Shown here piece by piece: positions 16,371 to 25,665 of a stretch of DNA of 58,796 bases (position 1 is its first letter; every line of letters starts with the position of its first letter). The stretch is taken from assembly GCF_004340975.1 (NCBI RefSeq), contig NZ_SLXA01000014.1, forward strand, positions 1 to 58,796, read 5' to 3'. The translations under genes were made by a program, and so were the position numbers. The notes under the pieces are model-generated. The model was not told the origin of the DNA. It saw only the letters and a list, made by a program, of their open reading frames with translations, and did not search any database. Source of the stretch: Frisingicoccus caecimuris. Lineage in GTDB: Bacteria; Bacillota; Clostridia; Lachnospirales; Lachnospiraceae.

Positions 16371-16853
16371 ATGTATAGACTTCCATCTGAAGAAAAGCAG
16401 CATAAAGAAACAATCGGTGCTTTGATTTTGAGTATTATCATTATTATCGCAGGAATTGGCGGTATGATCTATACAAAGCACGAAAGCTTGGAGTATAAGA
16501 ATTCTACGGATGTTCGAACACTTCATGCAACTGTTTATAGTTGTGAACAATCGAAAGAAAAAGATAATAATGGAGAGCGAAAAGAAGAATATAAGGTAAG
16601 ATTTACTTATGAAATCGATGGAACGACATATGATGATTCTAAGATTTACTATAAAGAAATGAGGAGAGGAGATACCGTACAGATTACGGTTTACAGGAAT
16701 TCAAAGGGAACATATAAACTGGAACCAGGACCAACTCCGATTTATTTCTTTGGATTTGCAGTAATGATTCCGCTAGGTATCATTGGTTTCGTCGTAATAA
16801 GTAAAGATCTTATTAAGTATCGCCGAGAAGAAAAAGAAGGTAGAAGACTGTAA
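16371..16853 (+). CDS. Two-TM membrane protein, DUF3592-like
   Basis: A 160-residue protein with TM segments at about 14-34 (TIGALILSIIIIIAGIGGMI) and about 123-145 (PIYFFGFAVMIPLGIIGFVV). Between them lies an extracytoplasmic beta-rich domain (ATVYSCEQ... YKVRFTYEIDGTTYDDSKIY), the typical build of DUF3592 proteins. The function of the family is unknown. It starts 21 bases after the ydjI-like gene with a strong AGGAGAGGAGG, so the genes are probably co-transcribed. The location in an envelope-stress-like cluster suggests a membrane role. Confidence 0.7.
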   Translation: MYRLPSEEKQHKETIGALILSIIIIIAGIGGMIYTKHESLEYKNSTDVRTLHATVYSCEQSKEKDNNGERKEEYKVRFTYEIDGTTYDDSKIYYKEMRRGDTVQITVYRNSKGTYKLEPGPTPIYFFGFAVMIPLGIIGFVVISKDLIKYRREEKEGRRL

Positions 16854-16875
16854 GCATGGAATGGGAGGAAGGAAC

Positions 16876-17469
16876 ATGATGAAAACATATAGAAGTTTAT
16901 CGGTATTTCTGATAGCGGTTATGCTTGTTGGACTTTGTGCATGTGGCTCGAAAGAGGGAAATGCAAAAGGTAACGGATATAAAAAAGAGGTAGATACTTA
17001 TACACATGAGAAAGATGACGCAACGATCAGTTTTGAGATTGCCAAGGAGTTAGGCTATCAGGAAAAAACGTCAGATACAAACACGTTAGAACTTGAAAAT
17101 CAAGAGAACGATACGTTAATCGAAATTGTATATTTCCACGAGAATTCGAAAAGTTCTACTGTAGTGCGTGAGGCTGATTACTACGGAGAAGGTTTCAGTG
17201 ATTTTGAACATATTACGATTGGCGATTACAAAGGATCTAAGGTATTTAGAGACTGGGGAAAAGCAGATGAGATTCATGAGTGTGAGATACGATTAGTGCT
17301 TACGGAACCATCTGATAAAAATATGGTTTATGCAGTGAAGGTGAATTTTAGAAAAGGTCTTCAGTGTGAAGACTTAGATGTGAAGGAATTTGTTGACAGC
17401 GAGGACTATATGCATTTCCTGAGTTCCTTTAAGGCGACATTAGAGGATTCCGAGGAAGAAACAAAGTAG
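16876..17469 (+). CDS. Hypothetical lipoprotein
   Basis: The 197-residue product has a lipoprotein signal peptide ending LCAC (Cys23). The mature domain (TYTHEKDDATISFEIAKELG... SSTVVREADYYGEGFSDFEHI) recalls small secreted alpha/beta proteins that bind no recognised ligand. GGGAGGAAGG precedes the ATG at 16876, while the upstream in-frame ATG at 16861 lies inside that site. It is one of three lipoproteins in this cluster. The family was not identified. Confidence 0.7.
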   Translation: MMKTYRSLSVFLIAVMLVGLCACGSKEGNAKGNGYKKEVDTYTHEKDDATISFEIAKELGYQEKTSDTNTLELENQENDTLIEIVYFHENSKSSTVVREADYYGEGFSDFEHITIGDYKGSKVFRDWGKADEIHECEIRLVLTEPSDKNMVYAVKVNFRKGLQCEDLDVKEFVDSEDYMHFLSSFKATLEDSEEETK

Positions 17470-17585
17470 GCATTCTTATTTCCATCTTCCTAATCCACGA
17501 AATATTCGGTAAGAATAAGGAGAAGGAGAAGGCACAAGAGGAACATGGGGAGACCAGATAGTCTGACAGATGAGGAGGGATGGAT

Positions 17586-18893
17586 ATGGGCTTATCAGAG
17601 GCGATGCTGCTTGCGTTTGCAACTACCATAATCTGTGCGTTTGCCATTGCTGAAAAAATCATTGACATAGACTTTGAACAGTTTATGCCGGAGAATTTGA
17701 AAAAAGCAAAAATGAAAAGAATGCTTGCAAAGCGCGAAACTCCGATGCAAGGGGCAAGGCTTCAGAAGGACATCAAGGATTCCTTTGAAAATGTGTTACT
17801 TCCGCTTGGAAAAGCAGATATGAGTTATCTTCCAAAGAGAATGGATCTTACATTCCGCAGAAAGATGGTTCATCAGGTGGAACTGCTGGGAAAGCATAAG
17901 CTTTGCCGGGATATCCGGGTGACGGACGTTGTACCTCTTCCGAAAAATAATTTCAAAAGATGGAATGATGACGGACGGGAGTGGAGGGAGTCTATCTTGC
18001 AGTGTAGTTCTCTGGAACGTCTGATTTCTCCTCAAGATGATGAAATAGTACATCAGATCTATCGGAAAAACAGTTACCTTCGGATTCTTCAGTCAAGGCA
18101 CATTCGTCATTCGGATCGTCAGGGCAGGAACAAGGAATTTTATTCCGATAAAGGGAAGATCACCTGTCCATCCTGTGGAGCTGAGGTGGAGCTGAGCAGT
18201 CAGCAGGTCATCTGTCCATATTGTGGCGGTGTGATACAAAGTGAATTCTATGACTGGCAGACAGAAGTATTTGAAATCTATGAGAAGATGGGTGCAAATA
18301 TGCAATACGGACTGTTATTGCTTGCTTACTCAGGTGTCATGTTCTTATGTCTGACCCTATGTCTTTATCTGATCAAAGATGCAGATGTTTCTCTTACCGT
18401 AGGTGTAATTGTTACACTGCTTATACTTCTGGGAATTGCGAGATTCTTTCGAACAAGAGAAGAAAAACAGGAAAAACTGTCGGAGAAAATCGTCAGATAT
18501 TCGGAAAATTATCTGAGATCGTGTATCAATGAAGCACTTTATAAAGAAGTAAGTGATGAAGCGCTGATGGATTATGGAGTCGGTTCTATTGTATTAGAAA
18601 AAGTGGTTCATACGGACCAGACAACGGAAATAACAGTGAAGGTATATGGAACGGAGACCTACCTTCCTGAAAGAGGAAAACCATATACGAAGAAAATAAA
18701 GAAAACCCTCGTTTTGCAAAGGGCAAGATATCCGGAAAGAAGGAAAACGGACGGTGTATTTTTTAAGGAAAAGGATTGTCCATCCTGTGGTGCCAATTTC
18801 ATACCGGATGAACATAACTGCTGTTCGTTCTGTGGTTATAGCTTCCGGGCAAACAATGCAAAATGGGTAATGAAAGCAATGAAAACATCATAA
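17586..18893 (+). CDS. Zinc-ribbon membrane protein (unassigned)
   Basis: The 435-residue protein has an N-terminal hydrophobic helix (about 5-25) and a CPSCGAEVELSSQQVICPYCG ribbon in the middle. Two TM helices follow (about 235-285, GLLLLAYSGVMFLCLTLCLYL and VGVIVTLLILLGIARFF), then a Tim44-like or ferredoxin-fold region and a second ribbon at the C-terminus (CPSCGANFIPDEHNCCSFCG). The ATG at 17586 is chosen because GAGGAGG is 7 bases away; the ATG at 17580 is too close. Its two ribbons match the zinc theme of the cluster. Function is unknown. Confidence 0.65.
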   Translation: MGLSEAMLLAFATTIICAFAIAEKIIDIDFEQFMPENLKKAKMKRMLAKRETPMQGARLQKDIKDSFENVLLPLGKADMSYLPKRMDLTFRRKMVHQVELLGKHKLCRDIRVTDVVPLPKNNFKRWNDDGREWRESILQCSSLERLISPQDDEIVHQIYRKNSYLRILQSRHIRHSDRQGRNKEFYSDKGKITCPSCGAEVELSSQQVICPYCGGVIQSEFYDWQTEVFEIYEKMGANMQYGLLLLAYSGVMFLCLTLCLYLIKDADVSLTVGVIVTLLILLGIARFFRTREEKQEKLSEKIVRYSENYLRSCINEALYKEVSDEALMDYGVGSIVLEKVVHTDQTTEITVKVYGTETYLPERGKPYTKKIKKTLVLQRARYPERRKTDGVFFKEKDCPSCGANFIPDEHNCCSFCGYSFRANNAKWVMKAMKTS

Positions 18894-18951
18894 TCAGAAG
18901 AAAATGAATTTGCCGGGAATCCGGTAACATAGTAGGAAGGGAGAAGGAATT

Positions 18952-19713
18952 ATGGCTAATAAATGTGCAATCTGTGGAGCAGAAATTAATTTAGTACAAA
19001 CTCAGAAACTGGCGGATGGTAATTGCATTTGCCGAAAGAATTGTAGAAGTAAGGGTATGAAAGCATTTGACTATGTGCATGCCAATCTTCCAAGTGTTCA
19101 GTCACATTTGGAGCAGGTGGACCGAGGAACAAAACTTTGGGAATATTTCTTTGTACCTCGTCTGAAAACAAAGAATAAAGCGCAGAAACTGAAACGATTC
19201 GGTGGTCATCTTTACGTAGCAGAGGATATTGGTCTGGTGGCATTTACCCAGGTGGATTATAAATTCTTCCTATTTGGAAAGAGCACACGTGCCTGTGTAT
19301 ACCGTATCGCCGATTTGCGAGCTTATGAATTCGAAAAAGAAGAAGTAAGAAATGGTGATAAGACAGAGAAAAAAGAAGTAGCGCATCTTGCATTTATCAA
19401 CACTCCGGGACTTTATGAGGTATTTGTTCCGATGAATAATGTCTTGGATTTTGAAAAACTGAAAAAGTATTTTGATAGTCTGTTTGGAATCCAGAAAACA
19501 TTGGGTAATGCAATGAATAACTGGAAGAAACAGATGGATGCTGTGAAGGATATTTCAGTCGGATTCAATGCTGCGGTAAGAGGAGATGCAGATATGGCAG
19601 AAAAGGCAGAGCAGGCAATGAACTCTCTGGATGCTGCAATCTACGGAGATCGTACAGAATGGATTCGGAGAGCGGATGAAGCGCTTGCAGAATTTGACCG
19701 ACAGGCTCATTAA
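18952..19713 (+). CDS. DUF4428-domain protein
   Basis: The 253-residue protein starts with a CAICGAEI ribbon and further Cys (GNCICRKNC) typical of DUF4428. It continues with a PH-like core (YVAEDIGLVAFTQVDYKFFLFGK, then YRIADLRAYEFEKEE) that resembles lipid- or protein-binding short PH domains. A helical tail (about 180-250) follows. It is soluble, with no TM segment. Neighbouring ribosome sites and short gaps place it in the SPFH cluster operon. Molecular role is unknown; membrane association through the PH-like fold is a guess. Confidence 0.7.
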   Translation: MANKCAICGAEINLVQTQKLADGNCICRKNCRSKGMKAFDYVHANLPSVQSHLEQVDRGTKLWEYFFVPRLKTKNKAQKLKRFGGHLYVAEDIGLVAFTQVDYKFFLFGKSTRACVYRIADLRAYEFEKEEVRNGDKTEKKEVAHLAFINTPGLYEVFVPMNNVLDFEKLKKYFDSLFGIQKTLGNAMNNWKKQMDAVKDISVGFNAAVRGDADMAEKAEQAMNSLDAAIYGDRTEWIRRADEALAEFDRQAH

Positions 19714-19734
19714 GATTAAGGAAGGAGGGTTTTC

Positions 19735-20829
19735 ATGGCAAACTTGCAAGAATATAAATGTCCTTGCTGTGGCGGTGCGATAGCCTTCGACAGTACGATT
19801 CAGAAGATGAAGTGTCCATACTGTGATACGGAGTTCGAAATGGATGCATTAAAGGGTTATGACGATGAGCTGCAGGAAGAACAGGCAGATAGTATGGAAT
19901 GGGAAACCAATGCCGGTGGAGAATGGCAGGAAGGCGAAACCGAAGGATTACGTACCTACGTATGTAAGTCCTGTGGCGGTGAAATTGTGGGAGATGCCAA
20001 TATGGCAGCGACCTCTTGTCCGTTCTGTGACAACCCGATTGTTATGATGGGACAGTTCTCTGGAGCATTAAGGCCGGATTTGGTAATACCATTCAAGCTG
20101 GATAAAAAAGCGGCAAAAGAAGGACTGATGAAGCATTTGACCGGAAAACGTCTTTTGCCGAAGATCTTCAAGGATCAGAACCATATTGATGAAATCAAGG
20201 GAATCTATGTTCCGTTCTGGCTCTTTGATACCGATGTGGATGCAAATGTACGTTACCGGGCTACGAAATTACGTGTATGGAGTGACAGTGATTACGATTA
20301 TACGGAAACCAGTTACTTTATGGTACACAGAGGCGGTAGCGTTGGATTTGAAAATGTTCCGGTAGATGGTTCATCTAAAATGGCGGATGATCTGATGGAA
20401 TCCATTGAACCATATCACTGTGCAGAAGCGGTAGATTTCCAGACTGCATACCTTGCCGGATATCTGGCAGATAAATATGATGTGACTGCAGAAGAAAGTA
20501 TCGAGCGTGCAAATGTACGTGTGAAACAATCAACTGAGGAAGCATTTGCTGCGACTGTTCAGGGATATAATACGGTTACAGCGGAAAACAGCAGTGTACA
20601 GTTTAACAACGGTAAAGCGAAATATGCATTATATCCGGTATGGCTTTTGAACACGACATGGAATGGAAACAAATACACATTTGCAATGAATGGACAGACC
20701 GGAAAATTCGTCGGAGATTTGCCTGTTGATAAGGCGGCAGCAACTCGCTGGACAGCGATTCTGGCAGTAGCATTCACAGCAGTAACCTATGGTGCGGCGA
20801 CGCTTCTGCACTTTATTGGACTATTTTAG
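19735..20829 (+). CDS. ydjG: TFIIB-type zinc-ribbon protein with C-terminal TM (YdjG-like)
   Basis: The 364-residue protein opens with CPCCGGAIAFDSTIQKMKCPYCDTEFE and has a second ribbon at CKSCGGEIVGDANMAATSCPFCDNPI. A beta-rich domain follows (IPFKLDKKAAKEGLMKHLTGK, IKGIYVPFWLFDTD, YPVWLLNTTWNGNKYTFAMN), and one TM segment ends the protein (TAILAVAFTAVTYGAATLL). Length and order match Bacillus YdjG, part of the complex that docks YdjI and PspA at the membrane. It lies just upstream of the TPM-domain gene as ydjG-ydjH do. GGAGGG precedes the ATG. Confidence 0.8.
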   Translation: MANLQEYKCPCCGGAIAFDSTIQKMKCPYCDTEFEMDALKGYDDELQEEQADSMEWETNAGGEWQEGETEGLRTYVCKSCGGEIVGDANMAATSCPFCDNPIVMMGQFSGALRPDLVIPFKLDKKAAKEGLMKHLTGKRLLPKIFKDQNHIDEIKGIYVPFWLFDTDVDANVRYRATKLRVWSDSDYDYTETSYFMVHRGGSVGFENVPVDGSSKMADDLMESIEPYHCAEAVDFQTAYLAGYLADKYDVTAEESIERANVRVKQSTEEAFAATVQGYNTVTAENSSVQFNNGKAKYALYPVWLLNTTWNGNKYTFAMNGQTGKFVGDLPVDKAAATRWTAILAVAFTAVTYGAATLLHFIGLF

Positions 20830-20842
20830 GGGGGGTGACGGA

Positions 20843-21652
20843 ATGAAAAAGAAAATGATATCGTTTTTACTTATCCTCATCCTTTGTCTTGGTATGACAA
20901 TTCCGGCATATGCAGAGGATTCCGAAGGCTTTGCGGATGAATATTACCGGGTGAATGATCTGGCCGATCTTATGACTGACAGTGAGGAAAGCAAATTGCT
21001 TGATGTGCTGGATGAAATCAGTATCCGACAGAAGATGGACGTAATCGTTATGACGACAGATACACTCGAAGGATTAACGGTTGAGGAATTTGCAGATGAC
21101 ATGTACGACTACTGTGAATATGGATATGGAGCAGATAAAGATGGTGTGCTCTTATTGATCAGTACAGAAGATAATGACTGTTACATATCAACCTGTGGTT
21201 ATGGTATCACTGCTTTTACCGATGCGGGGATTAAGTATATTCCGAAACAGATGATGGATGATCTGAAATCGCAGGATTATTTTTCCGCATGTATGACATT
21301 TGCTGAGCTGTGTGATGATTTTATTACACAGGCACGAAATGGAAGCCCATATACAGCACGCACACTTCCAAAAGACGCCTTACCATTCTATTGGATCTTT
21401 ATTTCCATCGGTGTTGGTGTGATTCTGGCATTCGTTATCGTCGGAAGAATGAAGGCACAGCTGAAGACCGTTCGGTTCCAGGCTGCGGCAGGAAATTATG
21501 TGAAAGATGGAAGTATGAATATCACAGAAAGCAGAGATTTGTTCTTGTACCATACAGTAACCAAGACGGCAAAAGAAAAGAGTTCTTCAGGCAGCAGCAC
21601 CCACACATCATCTTCTGGTAGAACGCATGGTGGTGGAGGTACGAAATTCTAG
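20843..21652 (+). CDS. ydjH: TPM-domain membrane protein (YdjH-like)
   Basis: The 269-residue protein has a cleavable signal peptide (about 1-22, ending AYAED), then a TPM domain: YYRVNDLADLMTDSEESKLLDVLDE, MDVIVMTTDTLEG, GADKDGVLLLISTEDNDCYISTCG. One TM helix follows at about 182-202, and the Ser/Gly tail ends GGGGTKF as in other TPM_phosphatase proteins. In Bacillus the YdjH partner forms a membrane complex with YdjG. The start ATG 20843 has GGGGGGTGA upstream and lies 13 bases after the ydjG-like stop. Confidence 0.8.
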   Translation: MKKKMISFLLILILCLGMTIPAYAEDSEGFADEYYRVNDLADLMTDSEESKLLDVLDEISIRQKMDVIVMTTDTLEGLTVEEFADDMYDYCEYGYGADKDGVLLLISTEDNDCYISTCGYGITAFTDAGIKYIPKQMMDDLKSQDYFSACMTFAELCDDFITQARNGSPYTARTLPKDALPFYWIFISIGVGVILAFVIVGRMKAQLKTVRFQAAAGNYVKDGSMNITESRDLFLYHTVTKTAKEKSSSGSSTHTSSSGRTHGGGGTKF

Positions 21653-21894
21653 GAAGGGGGTGACAGATGCTTTTGGTATGATTTCTAGTATCTGTTTTTG
21701 TTTGCTATGATATATTTTGCTCTGGGAAACCCGCTTTCTATTCTTGGGTGTGGGTATATAGTTTCTGGACAACTCTATTATACCATATTCAGTGAGGGGG
21801 TATTTCATTTTTAGTAACAAAAAATGCCGTATTTATGCGGCTTGTGGCGTTTCGCAAACGCCTAGATAATAAGTAATTGAAAGGAGAGAAGATT
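21653..21894. other. Gap with two adjacent hairpins
   Basis: A strong ribosome site (AGGAAGGGGGTGAC) is followed by only a four-codon ATG reading frame at about 21668, which looks like the stub of a lost gene. Further on, GCCG...CGGC (about 21827-21842) and GGCGTTTcgcAAACGCC (about 21846-21862) form two neighbouring hairpins. They may end the ydj-like operon or act in the leader of the next gene. No other feature is seen. Confidence 0.45.
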
Positions 21895-22635
21895 ATGAGA
21901 AAAAAGTTGAATTTGTTATTTGGACTAGTGCTTATCATCAGTATGATAGTATTGACTGGTTGTGGAGGCTCCGGAGAAACAGGAGAAAAGAACCCGTATG
22001 AAGGGAAATGGGTAGCGGTGACCGCTCAGATGATGGGAATGTCCGTCAGTATAGATGAAGTTTTCGGAGGAGATTTTGAATTTGAAGTGAAAAATGGCGG
22101 AAAAGTTTCCTTTTCAGCTGGAGACACTACAGGGAATGGAAAATGGTCTGTCGAAGATGATCAGTTTATCTTGAGCATCGAAGGAGAAGAAATGGTGGGA
22201 ATCATCGGAAAAGATATTATTTCTTTTGATAATATGCTCGAGATGGGAGTAAAGGTGATTTTTGCAAAGGATGGAACGGATGCAATGGATCCGGCACTCT
22301 ATCTGACAGAGGAGGAAAATGCAGTCATAGGTGAGTGGGCTGCAGAAAGTGTGGAAGAACTTTTAGGAGACGGACCTCAGACTTCTATGGAAGGAGTAGA
22401 CAACATCAATGATGCACTGCGTCTTGATTTCAAAAGTGACCGTAATGTAACAGTTATTTATAAAGGGGAGGAGATTGGGACTTTCCCATGGTCAGTTGCA
22501 CTGGGATATTGTTCGATTGAATCAGAAAATCCATCTCTTACAGTGATGATAAATGACGATGGTACTTTGAAAGTAGACTACAGTGATGATGATGACTACT
22601 ACACATTCCACTGTGTAAAAAGTGACAGTGAATAA
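21895..22635 (+). CDS. Hypothetical lipoprotein
   Basis: The 246-residue protein has signal peptide and lipobox LTGC (Cys23). The mature part contains two similar beta-rich units: NPYEGKWVAVTAQMMGM... GNGKWSVEDDQFILSIEGE and VIGEWAAESVEELLG... SVALGYCSIESENPSLTVMI. Each has the 'G.W' lipocalin-like hallmark of small Gram-positive lipoproteins. AAGGAGAG precedes ATG 21895; the upstream in-frame ATG at 21877 has no site. It is likely surface-anchored. Ligand and family name are not assigned. Confidence 0.7.
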   Translation: MRKKLNLLFGLVLIISMIVLTGCGGSGETGEKNPYEGKWVAVTAQMMGMSVSIDEVFGGDFEFEVKNGGKVSFSAGDTTGNGKWSVEDDQFILSIEGEEMVGIIGKDIISFDNMLEMGVKVIFAKDGTDAMDPALYLTEEENAVIGEWAAESVEELLGDGPQTSMEGVDNINDALRLDFKSDRNVTVIYKGEEIGTFPWSVALGYCSIESENPSLTVMINDDGTLKVDYSDDDDYYTFHCVKSDSE

Positions 22636-22675
22636 CTGAAAAGGATGTGGAAATCATGAAAGGAGGGAAGACGCC

Positions 22676-24154
22676 ATGAAAAAGAAACTGTGGTGTGTGC
22701 TGTGTATCATGATATGCATGATGATGATAGCGGCATGTGGACAAAAAAAGAATCCGGAGAAGAAAAAATCGGAAAAAGCAGAGCAGGAAGAAACAGAATT
22801 TAAAGACAGAGAAAGTCTTAAATTAAGTTTATTTACAGTGTATTATCCGAAGGCATGGAACTACGATAAAGAGAATATGAAGAAAGATGAAGAATATTCT
22901 TACGTTAGATTTTTTGATGGAGATACAGCAGATGGATCCGAGAATGTCATTTCTATAGAAGCGACCAAGGAGGATTCATATACATATCGAAAGAGTTTAA
23001 TTGCCTTTGGAGTGGATTTAGAGGCATATGCTGAAGGGAAAATGGACACTGTAACAATAGGAAATGCAGAATATACAGCAATGCCGGAAAGTAATTCCAT
23101 AGAAAAAACGTATATGTATCGTTATGAACAGTCTGGCACATCCTATGATATCAGAGTAAAAGGACAGGAAATAGATGATTCTGACAAAGAATTGCTGGAA
23201 GGAATTGTGCTGAAATTAGAGGATGAAGGAAATAAAGACGCACCATGGCCATGGGAGGGAGAGCCTCTTGAACCTGTATTGGCAGAGCAGATGGTAGGTT
23301 CTTATACAATCGTTCCGGAATATATCCCATTTAAAGAAGCACAGGGCGTTATGCAGATTATGGATCATCAGTTTGTAAAACAGGGCAATCAGGTATTCCA
23401 TCTGCTGGAGAATAAACTGGATACTTATGAATATTCAGAAAGTGGACTTGAATTCGTTTCTTCGATGGAATTAGACGATGATTTTGAATATTTGTCTGGG
23501 GACAGCAGTGGAATGTTATATCTTTCACCGGGAATCGGAGATGTAATTGGCGTAAAAGATGGGAAAAAAGCACTTCAGACAACAGTAGACGGAGATCTGA
23601 ATATGCATCCATCCGGAGAATGGGGAATCAGTTTCTGGGTGAACAGTGATACTCAGAAGATTGAGAATCAAGGCGGTAACCTGACGGCAGAACCGTGGAT
23701 ACTGACCGGATTAAATAACGATGAAGAACGCAAGGGACTGTTTTCCATGATAGATGACGTACAGATCACGAATAGTCATATTATGGTTGCCGGATCCATG
23801 GCTGCGGAAGATGAAGGCACAAAAATTGTTGTTTATGATTATGATGGTAATCAGCTTTTGAAATTAGGTGGAGAAGATATCAGTTCTCCGGACAAGCTCG
23901 GTTCCATTACAGGCATGGCGGAAACAGAAAATGGTTTTGTGGCTGCAGATGGAAATATGCGCGAAATACAATTTTGGGCAAAAGATGGAACGCACGTAGG
24001 TGCAATTTCTACAGAGGACATATTTGGTGTCAGTTATCCATGGCTGGAAGATATGCAGCTTTTAGATGACGGCTCTCTGTTAATTATGCTGACACAGGAA
24101 CGAGACGATGGATCAGCAAATGAATTGATGTTTTTCAGATTGACAGGATTTTAA
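22676..24154 (+). CDS. Large lipoprotein with probable beta-propeller domain
   Basis: The 492-residue lipoprotein has lipobox IAAC (Cys21), a Lys/Glu-rich linker (about 24-43), and an N-terminal domain (about 45-190) similar in size to the small lipoprotein at 16876. A C-terminal part (about 220-490) follows with repeated beta strands such as DGKKALQTTVDGDLNMHPSGEWG, IVVYDYDGNQLLKLGGED and MAETENGFVAADGNMREIQFW. These suggest a WD40/NHL-like propeller. GGAGGGAAG precedes the ATG. It closes the cluster and is followed by a strong terminator. Specific function is unknown. Confidence 0.7.
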   Translation: MKKKLWCVLCIMICMMMIAACGQKKNPEKKKSEKAEQEETEFKDRESLKLSLFTVYYPKAWNYDKENMKKDEEYSYVRFFDGDTADGSENVISIEATKEDSYTYRKSLIAFGVDLEAYAEGKMDTVTIGNAEYTAMPESNSIEKTYMYRYEQSGTSYDIRVKGQEIDDSDKELLEGIVLKLEDEGNKDAPWPWEGEPLEPVLAEQMVGSYTIVPEYIPFKEAQGVMQIMDHQFVKQGNQVFHLLENKLDTYEYSESGLEFVSSMELDDDFEYLSGDSSGMLYLSPGIGDVIGVKDGKKALQTTVDGDLNMHPSGEWGISFWVNSDTQKIENQGGNLTAEPWILTGLNNDEERKGLFSMIDDVQITNSHIMVAGSMAAEDEGTKIVVYDYDGNQLLKLGGEDISSPDKLGSITGMAETENGFVAADGNMREIQFWAKDGTHVGAISTEDIFGVSYPWLEDMQLLDDGSLLIMLTQERDDGSANELMFFRLTGF

Positions 24155-24165
24155 TTGAAAAAATA

Positions 24166-24210
24166 AAAATCGCTTGCCGGCAGAAATTTATCTGCCGGCA
24201 AGTGATTTTT
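24166..24210. terminator. Strong intrinsic terminator, probably bidirectional
   Basis: Arms 24171-24184 and 24191-24204 (CTTGCCGGCAGA / TCTGCCGGCAAG core) with a 6-nt loop; flanking AAAAAT and ATTTTT extend the stem to 24166-24210. T-runs lie on both sides, so it can end the lipoprotein operon and the minus-strand antiporter remnant. Confidence 0.85.
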
Positions 24211-24274
24211 CTGTTTCCTGTTTCCAATATAAAGGTAGAATTTTATCACATCAGTGAATCAATTTTCATATTTA

Positions 24275-24404
24275 TCATATACAGATATATACAACATAAA
24301 TGGCATAGAGGATCAACATCAGGATCCCCTCCTTTTTATCGAGTGCTTTTTTGGTCCATGCCATAATCCATACGATAACACTGAATACAAGCGGAACAGC
24401 TGGG
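24275..24404 (-). pseudogene. C-terminal remnant of a cation antiporter-like membrane protein
   Basis: Read on the minus strand, the last 40 or so codons encode AVPLVFSVIVWIMAW, then a Lys-rich turn with LDKKEGILMLILYAIYVVYI and a stop. The 'KEGI-LLL-Y--Y--Y' ending is characteristic of the final helix of CaCA-type Na+/Ca2+ antiporters. The 5' side of this fragment is abruptly replaced by relaxase sequence around 24400, so only the tail remains. The boundary is approximate, and the family call rests on the tail motif only. Confidence 0.5.
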
Positions 24405-25640
24405 AAGTGTATTGAAGGACGGGAGTTTATCATTGCACTTCCGGAAAGTTTTGTTGAGTACAAGGCAGATGATGTGGTAAGGCTTTTCACGGACAGCTTT
24501 CATAAAAGGTACGATGTGGAATGCAGTGCGGCACTTCACCATAACAAGAAAATGACCAATTACCATATTCATCTCGTATTCAGCGAACGGAAAATGCTGG
24601 AACATCCAGAAGTGAAAATTGCTACCAGAAATATGTTTTATGATGAGCAGGGCAAGCACAGACGCACGAAGAAAGATATTTTAGATGAACAGGGAAATCT
24701 TCGGGCAGGATGCAGTATTATTCCCAAGGGGGAAGTTTATGAAAGCCACATTTTTACCAAGAAAGATGAGTGGTTTAAAAACGATGCGTTTACCAGAGAA
24801 ATCAAGGAGATGTTTACGGAAATCATCAACAGCCATGTGAAAGAAGAATCCGAAAAGCTGTCTGTATTTCAGCAGGGTGGTGTGTATCTGGCAACGAAGA
24901 AAATCGGGAAGAACAATCCGAGAGAAGCAGAGATACGGGCCGACAATGCAGTAAGGCAGGAATGGAATCGGATGGTAGATGTGGCATTGGTTGAAGGTGT
25001 TCCAGAAGAAGGTATTTTAAAGGTCAAGCGGGAGAAAATCAAAGACAAAACAATGCAATCTATAAAGGCACATGGTTGGCTGCCGGATATGTTTCAGCAG
25101 ATTATCCGAGGTGCAAAAGACTTTTTGTAGGAAATGATTTTCAAATTTAAGCTGCCGCCGAAGTCAGTACCGAAGATTGATTTACAGGAATGGAATGAGA
25201 TGCGGACGCTGATGGAGAAACTTCAGAAGCAGTCACAGGCGATGAAGTTCGCACAGCAGGAGATTTCTTCATTGAAGAAACAACTTTCCGAGACAACTGG
25301 ATTTTTCAAAGGGAAAGCACGGAAATCTTTAGAGGGCAAAATTGAACAGTCAGAGAAACAGGAAAAACGTATCTACACGGATATGGAACAGACGGTAAAA
25401 CAGGCAGGATATCCAGATGTGCAGTCTTTCGCAAGGACATATCAGAAATCAGAAAAACTGGTCAGGGAATATAATGAGGAGCTGCGAGCATGGGAAAATA
25501 AGGCAGAGCCGAAGAAAGAGCAGTCATCAGAACCGCCGAAAAAAGCAAGCATACGGGAAAAATTGCACCGTTACAAGCAGGAAAACAGACAGCAACAGAA
25601 ACAGACTACAAAGAAAAAATCTATGGACAGAGAACGATGA
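24351..25640 (+). pseudogene. MobA/MobL (TnpZ-like) relaxase, 5'-truncated and split by TAG
   Basis: From about 24405 the frame encodes REFIIALPESFVEYKADDVV and KKMTNYHIHLVFSERKML, the middle of MobA/MobL relaxases including the HxH metal motif. The N-terminal catalytic part is missing. At 25128-25130 a TAG interrupts the protein, but the very next codons continue in the same frame (EMIFKFKLPPKSVPKIDLQEW) into a coiled-coil tail to 25640. One point mutation would explain the split. The order relaxase then tnpV recalls Tn4451-type mobilisable transposons. It is not expected to nick DNA. Confidence 0.75.
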
Positions 25641-25665
25641 GAAAGGTGGAACAGAACATGAAGAA

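Noticed and set aside
15531-16550. 339-codon open frame on the minus strand
   Set aside because: Antisense to the SPFH/zinc-ribbon gene; its His/Cys-rich composition is the mirror image of the zinc-ribbon repeats.
25098-25170. Reading the TAG in the relaxase as pyrrolysine or programmed readthrough
   Set aside because: The gene is already 5'-truncated and its tnpV neighbour is broken, so simple decay is enough; no stimulatory element is seen.
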